This document shows, piece after piece, positions 18,651-26,935 of a stretch of 64,000 nucleotides of DNA. Position numbers and translations under genes: made by a program. Below the pieces are notes generated by a model. The model searched no databases. It was not told where the DNA came from and was given only the letters and a program-made list of their open reading frames with translations. Origin of the DNA: Acidimicrobiia bacterium (GTDB lineage Bacteria; Actinomycetota; Acidimicrobiia; IMCC26256; JAOSJL01); the NCBI GenBank assembly GCA_027494115.1, contig JAOSJL010000001.1, positions 248,001 through 312,000 on the forward strand. Reading direction: 5' to 3'. Position 1 is the stretch's first letter. Every line of letters begins with the position of its first letter.

Positions 18651-20293
18651 GATGCCGCGTCACCGGACGGAGCAGGGGCGGCGAGGGTCTCGGGCAAACC
18701 CGCCGCCTCACGTTCCGCCGTCACCGAGGCCCGGTAGCCCTTGACCTCCGCGGACGTCGTGGCGGAGTCCCAACCCAGTTCCGCGGCCAGAATCTGTGCC
18801 ACGTCGGCGGCCGCCCCCGCGGATGCATCGCGGGCCAACAACCGTGCCCGCGTCCGACGGGAGAGCACGTCGTCGAGCGTGCAGGCGCTCTCGTGGCGCA
18901 CCGCGTGCACGGCTTCCGCCCGCAGATAGGGCAGGCCGGGAACGAGAGGGCCACCGAGAGACGGGTCCTGCGCGATGAGCCCGGTCAGCGACGACGCACG
19001 GGACCCGTAACGCCCGGCGAGATGGTCGGCGACGCCCGGCTCGGGGCCGGGCACACCACGCGCCACCGCCTCCGCACCGACGAGCGGGAGACGCTGCGTG
19101 CGACAGCGGACCCGCCGGCCGAGGCGGGACACCACACGGTCGACGACGTCGCGCGCCATCCGCCGGTACGTGGTGAGTTTGCCGCCGGTCACGCTGATCA
19201 TGCCGCCCTCGGAGGTCGTCACCGAGTGTCGGCGCGACAGGTCCGCCGTGCGCTCCGAGCCCGTTCCCCGCAGTAGCGGACGCAGGCCCGCCCACGAGCC
19301 GACGACGTCGCCGCGATCGAGACTGACGTCGAGGAGGCCGTTCGCGCCGTCGATCAGGTAGTCGACGTCCTCTGGCGTGCACTGCGGTGAGTCGAGTGGT
19401 CCGTCGTAGTCGGTGTCGGTGGTGCCGAAGTACGCGACGTCGCCCCATGGAGCCACGAAGATGGATCGCCGGTCGCCGCTCACGGGAAGGATCGATCCGA
19501 CGGTGTTGCGGATCCGTTGCCAGGGCACAGCGATGTGGATCCCCTTCGCCGGCCGCAGATCGTTCGCGTCCGGTCCTTCCAGCGAACGAATGCGGTCGCT
19601 CCACACACCCCCGGCGTTGACGACCACCGTCGCGTCCACTGCCATCTCGTGGCCGTCGGCGACAACATCGGCCCCCACGATCCGTCCGCCCGTTGTGCGC
19701 AGCCCTCGGACCTCGGTGTGGTTCGCCACGGCCGCTCCCATCTCCGCCGCCGTCATGGCGACCGTCAGGGTGAGGCGGGCGTCGTCGGCCTGTGCGTCGT
19801 AGTAGAGGTAGGAGGGAGCGAGGCCTTCGCTGCGTAGAGCGGGCACGAGTGCCCGAGCTTCGTCGGAATCGATGCGTTGATGACGACGACCGATGCGTGC
19901 GCCGCCGGTGAGGTCGTAGAGCCACATCGCCGAACCGAGCGCGCGACTGAGCTTCTTCGGGACGACGCCGCCACGGGCGTACACCGGGAGCACGAAGGGC
20001 AGCACCTTCACGAGATGGGGGGCGTTGCGGAGCAGAATCTGACGTTCCGCCAGCGCCTCGTAGACGAGACGGAACTCGCGCTGTTCGAGATAGCGGACAC
20101 CGCCGTGCACGAATTTGGAGGACTTCGACGATGTCCCGGACGCGAAGTCGTCCCGCTCGACGAGAGCCGTGCGAAGGCCGCGTGACGCGGCGTCGAGAGC
20201 GATCCCCACTCCGGTGATCCCGCCCCCGATGACGAGGACGTCGAAGCGCTCGTCGGCCAGCCGGGCGAGCGCGAGGTCGCGCGACCCGCTCAT
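18647..20293 (-). CDS. glpD: Aerobic glycerol-3-phosphate dehydrogenase
   Basis: 548 residues, an FAD enzyme at the inner face of the membrane that passes electrons from glycerol 3-phosphate to quinone, here probably menaquinone. FAD-binding motif VLVIGGGITGVGIALDAASRG, then SSKFVHGGVRYLEQ, VPKKLSRALG, FGTTDTDYDGPLDSP and SVTGGKLTTYRRMA. The C-terminal helical domain contains DVLSRRTRARLL. The stop overlaps the kinase start. The ATG used overlaps the TGA of a 15-codon frame that begins at the predicted transcription start, so either translation is coupled to a leader or the true protein is about 15 residues longer. Confidence 0.93.
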   Translation of the reverse strand: MSGSRDLALARLADERFDVLVIGGGITGVGIALDAASRGLRTALVERDDFASGTSSKSSKFVHGGVRYLEQREFRLVYEALAERQILLRNAPHLVKVLPFVLPVYARGGVVPKKLSRALGSAMWLYDLTGGARIGRRHQRIDSDEARALVPALRSEGLAPSYLYYDAQADDARLTLTVAMTAAEMGAAVANHTEVRGLRTTGGRIVGADVVADGHEMAVDATVVVNAGGVWSDRIRSLEGPDANDLRPAKGIHIAVPWQRIRNTVGSILPVSGDRRSIFVAPWGDVAYFGTTDTDYDGPLDSPQCTPEDVDYLIDGANGLLDVSLDRGDVVGSWAGLRPLLRGTGSERTADLSRRHSVTTSEGGMISVTGGKLTTYRRMARDVVDRVVSRLGRRVRCRTQRLPLVGAEAVARGVPGPEPGVADHLAGRYGSRASSLTGLIAQDPSLGGPLVPGLPYLRAEAVHAVRHESACTLDDVLSRRTRARLLARDASAGAAADVAQILAAELGWDSATTSAEVKGYRASVTAEREAAGLPETLAAPAPSGDAAS

Positions 20294-20337
20294 ACGGTCA
20301 CCGCAGCCTTTCGAGCGGTCGTGGGCTCAGACGACAT
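20290..20337 (-). CDS. Mini-ORF before glpD (15 codons)
   Basis: ATG starts 8 bases after a TACGAT element, and its TGA overlaps the glpD ATG as ATGA. The peptide reads MSSEPTTARKAAVTV and shows no homology I can recognise. Two explanations: a leaderless leader peptide that hands ribosomes to glpD, or the true N terminus of GlpD separated by a one-base sequence error, as in many other genes here. Confidence 0.45.
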   Translation of the reverse strand: MSSEPTTARKAAVTV

Positions 20338-20345
20338 TGGTGTTC

Positions 20346-20351
20346 ATCGTA
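20346..20351 (-). promoter_or_regulatory. -10 element for the glpD operon
   Basis: TACGAT on the minus strand, 8 bases before the mini-ORF ATG. The divergent esterase -10 lies 40 bases to the right, so both promoters share one regulatory region. Confidence 0.5.
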
Positions 20352-20390
20352 GGACCACCACGCCTGCGGCGATGTGCTCGGGTGATGGCG

Positions 20391-20396
20391 TACGTT
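20391..20396 (+). promoter_or_regulatory. -10 element for the esterase
   Basis: TACGTT, exactly 7 bases before the GTG of a 10-codon mini-ORF that overlaps the esterase start. Confidence 0.45.
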
Positions 20397-20403
20397 GAGG
20401 GCG

Positions 20404-20436
20404 GTGAAAGACGAATCGGCGGGCACTCCTCCATGA
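20404..20436 (+). CDS. Mini-ORF before the esterase (10 codons)
   Basis: GTG at the predicted transcription start; the peptide is MKDESAGTPP and its TGA overlaps the esterase ATG as ATGA. No Shine-Dalgarno lies before that ATG. It mirrors the mini-ORF before the divergent glpD. It may be a coupling leader or the real N terminus of the esterase cut off by a one-base error. Confidence 0.4.
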   Translation: MKDESAGTPP

Positions 20437-21843
20437 CGCGCACGCCCGGAATTCCCGACCCCGGGTCGCTTCCCGGGGCTTTCCGTCGCTGGGACGTTTC
20501 GGTCGGCGAGCACCCGGCCGAGCCGCGCGTCCTCACCGTCAGCTTCGACAGTACGGTGCTCGAACGGCGCACCGAGTGCATGGTCTGGGTGCCCGACCAC
20601 TACTCGACATCGGATGAACCGCTGCCCGTGTGCTGGTTCCTGCACGGCACGGTGACGCCGTACACCCATCCCGCAGTCAAACGCCTGGCCGCGCTGGCCG
20701 AGGACAGCGGCCGCACTCCTCCCGTGTCATCAGGTCGACGTCGTGTGATCCAACCTCAGACCATGGGGTTCGACGAACTTCTCGATGACGCCCGCTTCCT
20801 CGTCGTCGCCCCGGATGCCGGAGAGCCCCCCTGGTGCCCGTCGTGCAACTGGGTCAACGGTCTCCGCACACAGGGACTGGCGGCCGAGACCCATCTCTAC
20901 GAGGAGGCGGTACCGCTGATCGAGGCGCTGTTCCACGTTCGGACCGACAGGAGCGGGCGTGCTCTCACGGGCCACTCGATGGGCGGCGGCGGCGCCATGA
21001 TCCAGGGCTTCCGCCATCCCGACCGTTTCGGATTCGTCGGCTGTTCCAGCGGTGTGCTGAGCCTGATGCAGGACCACCTCTCGCGGCGGCGCATCCGGTG
21101 GGTCCTGTACAACCGCAGCCAGGGATTCCGACCTCTGCCCGCCGACGAGATCCACTACCGGAACAACAACCTGCTCGACCTCGCGCCGAACGTCGTGGGA
21201 ACCGGCGCGGAGATCGTGGTCGTCGTCGGGACGGGCACACCGAGCGGTGAGGAGTACCTGCCCTACGCGCCCGAAGACATCGGCTCGCGCTCTGACGTGA
21301 CCATGGAGACGGTGCAGCGCCGCGTCAACGACGAGATCGCTCACCGGCTCACCGCTGCCGGCGTCCCGTTCACCTACGTGACGCGCACCGGCTACCACTC
21401 CATCGGGCGGTCGACCTTCCAGCGTTTCTTCCGCGAGAGGATGGAGCGGGTGTTCGACAAGGGCATTCCCGAACCGGTCACCTTCTCCTACAAGAATGCT
21501 GACCCGAGTTTCTCGGCGTGGGGTTACAACTTGGACGTCACGCGATCGAACACCGAGTTCCTCCACCTGCTCCGCACGCACCGACGGGCGCGACTTCACG
21601 CTCGCCGGAACCGGAAGGGTCCACGTGGCGACACCTGCGCGGTTCGAACCAGGCTCCCCCGTGACGCTGATCCGGAGCTCGGGTGGGGACGTCCCGGTGA
21701 GAGAGCCACTCACGGCTGGAGCGGATGGCCGCGTGGAGATGGATCTGGACCTCGGACCCACCCGCGACGCCGACGAGACCACGCGGGCCGTCGCCAAGGG
21801 CGCATTCCCCTTCCCGCACACCCGTGTGGAGATCGTCGACTGA
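20433..21843 (+). CDS. Putative secreted-type esterase of the alpha/beta hydrolase fold (one frame break)
   Basis: About 469 residues. The first 340 residues resemble the esterase D / PHB-depolymerase-like group: VWVPDHYSTSDEPLPVCWFLHG, the nucleophile elbow TGHSMGGGGAM, and a late His in TGYHSIGRSTFQRFF. A conserved-looking CPSCNWVNG segment precedes the active site. The last 90 residues are a beta-rich domain of unknown role, reached by removing one C near 21582 (LLRT then DGRDFTLAG). No signal peptide is visible at this start. The last 14 codons lie in an 81-bp sequence repeated 690 bases downstream. Confidence 0.75.
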
Positions 21844-21881
21844 GCGCATCGAGCGGCGGGTCACGCCACGCTCGTCGTGGG
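21801..21881. repeat. 81-bp direct repeat, copy 1
   Basis: Covers the last 14 codons and stop of the esterase plus 38 bases of spacer. It matches copy 2 at 78 of 81 positions. On the minus strand it also reads PTTSVA-stop, which equals the C-terminal end of the peptidase that really ends in copy 2. Confidence 0.95.
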
Positions 21882-21965
21882 CCCAGAAACTCGGCTCGGC
21901 GCGCCTCGCGACGAGGCTGTACATTTCCGCCGTCCCACGAGAGCTGACACGGAACGGGGGAGATC

Positions 21966-22478
21966 ATGAGAGGCGAGTTCGGCTACGACGCGATGCTCCT
22001 GTTGCACATCCTGGGGACGATCGTGGGATTCGGAGCGGTCTTCCTCAACGGCCTCTACGGCGCGCAGGCCAAGCAGCGGCCCGGCCCGGGAGGCGCCGCC
22101 ATCGGCGAGGCGAATCTCGCGGTGTCGGGAGTGGCGGAGTACGTGATCTACACCGTGCCCGTCACCGGCATCATCCTCGTGATGATGAGCGATGCCTGGA
22201 GCTTCTCCCAGACGTGGGTGTGGCTGTCCGTCGTGATCTTCGTCGTGGCCCTCGGCATCTCCCACGGCAGCCAGATTCCGGCCTCGAAACGGATGAACGA
22301 GCTGGCCAAGGAGCTGGCCGCGGCTGGCCCGCCGCCGGAGGGAACGGCCCCGTCGGGTCCCCCACCGCAGGTGATCGAGATGGAAGCGCTCGGCAAGCGT
22401 CTGGCTGGTGGCGGTGCCGTACTGAACCTGTTGCTCGTCGTTCTCCTCGTCCTGATGATCTGGAAACCCGGAGTCTGA
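21966..22478 (+). CDS. Small integral membrane protein, DUF2269-like
   Basis: 170 residues with four hydrophobic segments: LLLHILGTIVGFGAVFLNGL near residue 11, VAEYVIYTVPVTGIILVMM, TWVWLSVVIFVVALGISHG, and LNLLLVVLLVLMIWKP at the end. A polar, Pro-rich loop lies before the last helix. The pattern and the His in the first helix resemble the DUF2269 group of predicted membrane proteins of unknown function. GGGGGAG upstream of the ATG supplies a ribosome site. The gene sits as a cassette between the two copies of the 81-bp repeat. Confidence 0.75.
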   Translation: MRGEFGYDAMLLLHILGTIVGFGAVFLNGLYGAQAKQRPGPGGAAIGEANLAVSGVAEYVIYTVPVTGIILVMMSDAWSFSQTWVWLSVVIFVVALGISHGSQIPASKRMNELAKELAAAGPPPEGTAPSGPPPQVIEMEALGKRLAGGGAVLNLLLVVLLVLMIWKPGV

Positions 22479-22487
22479 CGCCGGGGA

Positions 22488-22568
22488 CGCGTTCCCCTTC
22501 CCGCACACCCGTGTGGAGATCGTCGACTGAGCGCATCGAGCGGCGCGTCACCCCACGCTCGTCGTGGG
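22488..22568. repeat. 81-bp direct repeat, copy 2
   Basis: Contains a relic of the esterase C terminus (FPFPHTRVEIVD-stop), here not attached to an esterase gene, and the genuine last codons of the peptidase on the minus strand. It differs from copy 1 at three positions. Confidence 0.95.
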
Positions 22569-23660
22569 ATCCACGAGCAGGTGCGCGGCGGCGAGGACCG
22601 TTTCGAATACGCAGGCAAGGGCTGCCGGAGTGGTCACGGCATTCGGCAGGTCGTCGGGCGAATGGAAACCTTCGAAGCCCCCGCTCAGAGACAACAGCGG
22701 CACTCCGAACCGTCGCCACTCCTCCCCCTCGCCGCCCCACGTCGCGGGTCCGGGGATCGCCGTGATCCGGACGCGGGCAAGGATCTCGGCGAGACGGTCG
22801 AGACGGCCGGGCTCGACATTGGTCATCGCGATGCGAGCCTCCGACAGCTCACAGACTCCGTTCGTCACGACACCGGCTGCGAGCGAGGCACCGCAGTGCA
22901 ACACGACCCGCGGCTCCACCGGATCCGCACGCAACCAGGCCTTGGCCCCGAGGTGCCCGAGCTCGTGTCCTGTCGTCGCCACCACGAGAACCGACAGACC
23001 GGCGGCAGCGAGCTCCGTTGCCGTTTCGAGAGCGACCGCGATCCCTGTGGCCCGCTCACCCGCACACGTGAACCACCCCGACAGGGGAGTCGTCACGACC
23101 ACCGGCGGCGTGCCGTCTGCTCCGAACCACCCGAGGACGGTCTCACTGTGCCCGGGTACCACACGCGCCACCATCTCCACGGTGGTCGGGCCTTCGGCGA
23201 CACGCGCGCAATCGGAGCCCGCGACGAGAACCGTCAGGGGCCCCGCATCCGCCTCCGGGACGACGTTCTCGGCGACGAGCCGCCCCTCACCATCACCGGT
23301 CGCGAGAACGGCCACCTCAGCGCCGGCGGTGCGCGCGTCCGCCCGGCGTTCGGCCAGATCGAGAGCAGCGACTCCTCCCAGCATCTCGAGAGCCGCGACG
23401 TACGGAGCGGCGGTCGTCACGGATCCCGATCCTGAGTAGAACAAGGGGACACATCCGACGTTCCGGTCGCCGACCGTCACCGTGGCCGTCGCGTCATACC
23501 GATCGAACTCGTAGGACGCGCGGGTGACCGTGGCACCCCGGCGTTCGAGTTCTGCGGCAACCAGTTCGCGAGTGGCCTCGTCGACCGCCGTCCCCGTGCG
23601 GTGTTCTCCCAGCGCCGAATAGCGCTCGACGAAGGCGTACAGGTCGCCTCCCGACGTCAT
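22548..23660 (-). CDS. M28-like peptidase-fold protein with altered metal site
   Basis: 370 residues. Overall layout follows M28 aminopeptidases: an N-terminal part, an inserted domain (DGEGRLVAENVVPEADAG), then the catalytic core. The usual HxD and DN.SG metal ligands are not seen; the matching stretch reads TTPLSGWFTCAGERATG. The EE motif is replaced by TGHELGHLGAKAW, which happens to form HExxH. A late His is kept in GFHSPDDLP. It may be an inactive relative or use a different metal arrangement. It is the last gene after the hydrolase and amidase on this strand, 37 bases beyond the amidase start-side neighbour's stop, so amide or peptide turnover is the likely context. Confidence 0.6.
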   Translation of the reverse strand: MTSGGDLYAFVERYSALGEHRTGTAVDEATRELVAAELERRGATVTRASYEFDRYDATATVTVGDRNVGCVPLFYSGSGSVTTAAPYVAALEMLGGVAALDLAERRADARTAGAEVAVLATGDGEGRLVAENVVPEADAGPLTVLVAGSDCARVAEGPTTVEMVARVVPGHSETVLGWFGADGTPPVVVTTPLSGWFTCAGERATGIAVALETATELAAAGLSVLVVATTGHELGHLGAKAWLRADPVEPRVVLHCGASLAAGVVTNGVCELSEARIAMTNVEPGRLDRLAEILARVRITAIPGPATWGGEGEEWRRFGVPLLSLSGGFEGFHSPDDLPNAVTTPAALACVFETVLAAAHLLVDPTTSVG

Positions 23661-23697
23661 GTCGCCCCTCCCCTGTGGCGCGAAGAGCGCCTCCGAA

Positions 23698-25101
23698 TCA
23701 GACGGCCGTCGAATCCGTTGTGAGCGGGTCCGCCGAATCGCTCTCGATGCCCGAGAGGGGCGCGTGGCGCCGCCACGGTCGCAGCTCCTCGAGCTGTCTG
23801 GCCACCGACAGGATCAGCGCCTCGCCGCCGTCGGGAGCGATGAGCTGCACGGCCAGCGGGACGCCGCACGGGTGCACACCGGCCGGCACGGACATCGCCG
23901 GATATCCCGCCAGGTTCCAACGCCCCGTGAACGGCATGAACGTGGCCATCCGACTGTTCGCGAGAACGGAGCGTCGGGACCAGCCCTCGGCGGCTATGGG
24001 CGGCGCGGCCAGAGTCGGCGTGAGCAGCAGATCCACACCGCGGAAGAAACCGTCGAGTTCCTCCCGCCACCGGTCCCGTTGCCCGTCTCGGACGAGCCCG
24101 AACCGGTCGACCAGGCGACCGGCACGCACGAAGGCGCGTGTCCGGCGTTCGAGAAGACCGATCGGGAGATCCCGTGCCGATTCCGCGATCCCCGCCATCG
24201 CCCGCACGCCCGAGCCCAGCAGCTCGCGGTTCTCGGGGGTCCGCCTGGAACACCTCGTGGCCGGCACCCCGCATCAGATCCACGGTTTCCGCCACGACCG
24301 CCTCGATGACCGGGTCCAGTGTCTTCCCCGGTGCCGGAATCGCCACCGACCACGCGATCCGCAACGTGTCGCTCGGCGTGGAGCACTCGGCCAGTTCCGG
24401 GCGGTCCGCCATGACGGCGAGCATCGTGGACAGATCGTCGACGGTCGTGGCGAGCGGACCGTCAGAGGACAGGCCGCGCCACCCGCCCCCTTCGATGGCG
24501 CTGGGGACGACTCCCGGGCCCGGCTTGATACCGACGAGTCCGCAGCACGCCGACGGGATGCGGATGGACCCGCCTCCGTCGCTCCCGTGTGCCACCGGTA
24601 CGAGGCCCGCGGACACCGCGGCAGCGCTGCCGCCGGACGATCCGCCCGGCGTCCGGTCGAGGTCCCAGGGATTGCGGGACACGCCGAACGCCGAATCGGT
24701 CCACCCCCAGGCGCAGAGCTCGGGAACCTTGGTCTTGCCCATCACGACGCCACCCGCGGACCGGATCCTCCGCACGATCTCGTCATCCTGTGTCGAGGAT
24801 TCGCGGGACGTGGCGAGTGACCCGAGGCGCAGGGGGAGCCCTTCGACCTCGATCGTGTCCTTGATGGCCACGGGGACCCCGGCCAGGGGGAGTCGATCGA
24901 GGTCGTCGTGCGCGTCGAGTGCCGTGGCGTCAGCGAGCGCGCTCTCTGCGGCGACGAGCTGGAAGGCCCCCACCATCGAATCAAGAGCGCCGATCTGCTC
25001 GAGGTGCCCACGTACGACATCGACGGCCGAGACGTCCCGCTTCTGAACGCGCGCGCGATCTCGGTGGCGCTACGCCCCACGTATGTTCGGGCCTGTTCCA
25101 T
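23698..25101 (-). CDS. Amidase signature family hydrolase (two frame breaks)
   Basis: About 467 residues after two repairs: one G added near 25040 (SGDVSAVDVVRGHLEQIGALDSM) and one C removed near 24237 (QADPENRELLG). Triad marks are [25 protein letters not shown] and [16 protein letters not shown]. The C-terminal half contains LLTPTLAAPPI and FTGRWNLAGYPAMSVP, typical of the family. The ATG follows the stop codon of the CocE-like hydrolase with no gap, so the two are cotranscribed. Differs from GatA and from the other amidase in the window. Substrate unknown. Confidence 0.87.
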
Positions 25102-26889
25102 CTACCCACCCATCATGTCGGGAAGCACCGCCATGGCCGCGGTCAATCGCTCAGCGCCGAGATCCTCCGCCGCGGGCTGTACCGGCAGGATCACCCGTGA
25201 CGGGTGCTCGGGATCGTGCAGGATCGTCTGCTCGGCGATGATCCCCTCGGCGTCCTCGTGGATCGGATTGCCCGTGTTCATGTTGCGCGCAAAGTGCGGG
25301 AACGCGGACGACGTCACCTGGAGACGAAGACGGGCACCCGGCTCCCCGCGGTAGGCGGTCTGACCGAGACTGATCGTGAACTCGTAGGGGGTACCCGGCT
25401 CCATGAGCTCGGGAGTTCGCCAGTCGTCACGCACACGGGCCCGGAGGTATCCATCCGCAAGATTGGTCGACAGTCCGTTGCGGTCCACGACGCAGAGCTT
25501 GACGATCCAGTCGGTGTCGACCGCGCTCGACGCGGCCCAGAGATGCAGCACGACATCGCCGGCGATCTCGAAAGGTGCGGTGTACTCGTCCGTCGTATAG
25601 CAGAGGACGTCGTGGCGCCGCTCCACCCGCGTCTGCTCGTAGGGGCCGTTGACGACCGTCCCGCCCGTGTACATGACCCGAAAGCCCCACGCGGGCACGG
25701 GGTCCATCGGGTCGTAGCGGTACGTGTCAGGCCGCTCGCCGGCAGTCGGCGCTTCTCGCTCGAGCCGTCCATCGCCGTCCGCCCCGTTGGCTCCACCACC
25801 GGAACGAAGGTGCAAGGCCTGAGAATCCGTACCCGGGATCGGCCAGTCGTCGGCTGTCTTCCAGACGTTGCTCCCCATCACGAAGTAGCGCACGACAGGG
25901 ATGTCGACGTCCTCGCCTCGGAGGTGGCGCGAGAAGAACTTCAGGTGCGACGACGGCACACCACCTCCCGCCGCGGAGCCCATTCCTCCCACGCCGAACT
26001 GCCCGACGAAGTCGAGCGCGTAGTTGTGGGTCCAAGGACCGATGATCATCCGGCTCTCGGTGCGGGCCACCTCCGTGCCGGCCTCACGCCCCATCTGCTC
26101 GAACATCTCGGTACCGCCCGCGTTGTCGTACCAACCGAAGCACCACAGGGCGGGCACGGTGAACTTGTCGAAGCTCGAACCGATCTCGCTGTTGGCGTGG
26201 ACGAGCATCTCGTCCACCTCCGAATACGACGGGTTGCCCGGCGTCTGGAGATTCAGGAGGTCTGACAGCGGGAGGGTCTCGGACGGCCGCGCCGGATCCA
26301 CGATGGCCTCGACGAGCTTCTCCAGATCGGACGGATCCGCCTCGCCCGTCTCCATCTTCTTCATGACGTTGTCGATCCCGAGCCCGGCCATCCAGCCGAC
26401 GGTCATCGACTCCAACGGGAGGCTGTGTCCCATCGCCCGGTCGGCCGGCATCCCGAGCAGCCACGGCGCGATGGCCCTGAGGGATCGGGGCTGGCCGGCC
26501 GCCGCCGCCAATTGCGTCACCCCGACATACGAGCCACCCATCATGCCGACGTTGCCGTCGCACCACGGCTCGGAGGCCACCCACTCGACGCAGTCTCCAC
26601 CGTCGTCGACGTTGGCGGCGTGAAGATGAACGATGTCCCACTCGCCCTCCGAGGCGTAGCGACCTCGGATGTCCTGCACGACGACGGCGAACCCTGCTTC
26701 GCACGCAGTGAGGGGTGGCAGGTACCGCGTCTGGTTGATGGCCGTGTTGCCCTTCTCGTAGGGCGTGCGCATCACGATGGCCGGCACCTTCGCCGAGATC
26801 TCGGGACGATAGACGTCGGCGCTCAGCACCACGCCGTCGCGTGTCGTCATTTCCTGATCGCGGTCGATGCGGACGCTCGGTGCGGCCAT
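25102..26889 (-). CDS. CocE/NonD family hydrolase
   Basis: 595 residues. Alpha/beta hydrolase with the nucleophile motif GGSYVGVTQ, Asp region CFGWYDN and His in IIGPWTHN, followed by the jelly-roll C-terminal domain of X-Pro dipeptidyl peptidase and cocaine esterase relatives (VVLHLWAASSAVDTDWIVKL). Members cleave esters or acyl-amides. Strong ribosome site GGAGG 7 bases before the ATG. It is the first gene of a three-gene operon with the amidase and the M28-like protein, and is divergent from an MFS transporter across a 16-bp palindrome. Confidence 0.88.
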   Translation of the reverse strand: MAAPSVRIDRDQEMTTRDGVVLSADVYRPEISAKVPAIVMRTPYEKGNTAINQTRYLPPLTACEAGFAVVVQDIRGRYASEGEWDIVHLHAANVDDGGDCVEWVASEPWCDGNVGMMGGSYVGVTQLAAAAGQPRSLRAIAPWLLGMPADRAMGHSLPLESMTVGWMAGLGIDNVMKKMETGEADPSDLEKLVEAIVDPARPSETLPLSDLLNLQTPGNPSYSEVDEMLVHANSEIGSSFDKFTVPALWCFGWYDNAGGTEMFEQMGREAGTEVARTESRMIIGPWTHNYALDFVGQFGVGGMGSAAGGGVPSSHLKFFSRHLRGEDVDIPVVRYFVMGSNVWKTADDWPIPGTDSQALHLRSGGGANGADGDGRLEREAPTAGERPDTYRYDPMDPVPAWGFRVMYTGGTVVNGPYEQTRVERRHDVLCYTTDEYTAPFEIAGDVVLHLWAASSAVDTDWIVKLCVVDRNGLSTNLADGYLRARVRDDWRTPELMEPGTPYEFTISLGQTAYRGEPGARLRLQVTSSAFPHFARNMNTGNPIHEDAEGIIAEQTILHDPEHPSRVILPVQPAAEDLGAERLTAAMAVLPDMMGG

Positions 26890-26903
26890 ACGGACACCTC
26901 CGT

Positions 26904-26919
26904 GTGAACGATCGTTCAC
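26904..26919. promoter_or_regulatory. 16-bp palindromic operator candidate
   Basis: GTGAACGATCGTTCAC is a perfect palindrome lying two bases before the MFS -10 hexamer and between it and the ribosome site of the divergent hydrolase. Size and symmetry are typical of TetR-family operators. No regulator gene lies beside it. Confidence 0.7.
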
Positions 26920-26921
26920 GA

Positions 26922-26927
26922 TAGCGT
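26922..26927 (+). promoter_or_regulatory. -10 element for the MFS transporter
   Basis: TAGCGT, 8 bases before the ATG at 26936 and immediately after the palindromic operator, so a bound repressor would block this promoter. Confidence 0.5.
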
Positions 26928-26935
26928 GCGTCGGG

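Noticed and set aside
21801-22568. 81-bp repeats as insertion-sequence ends
   Set aside because: They are direct, not inverted, contain host gene ends, and no transposase lies between.
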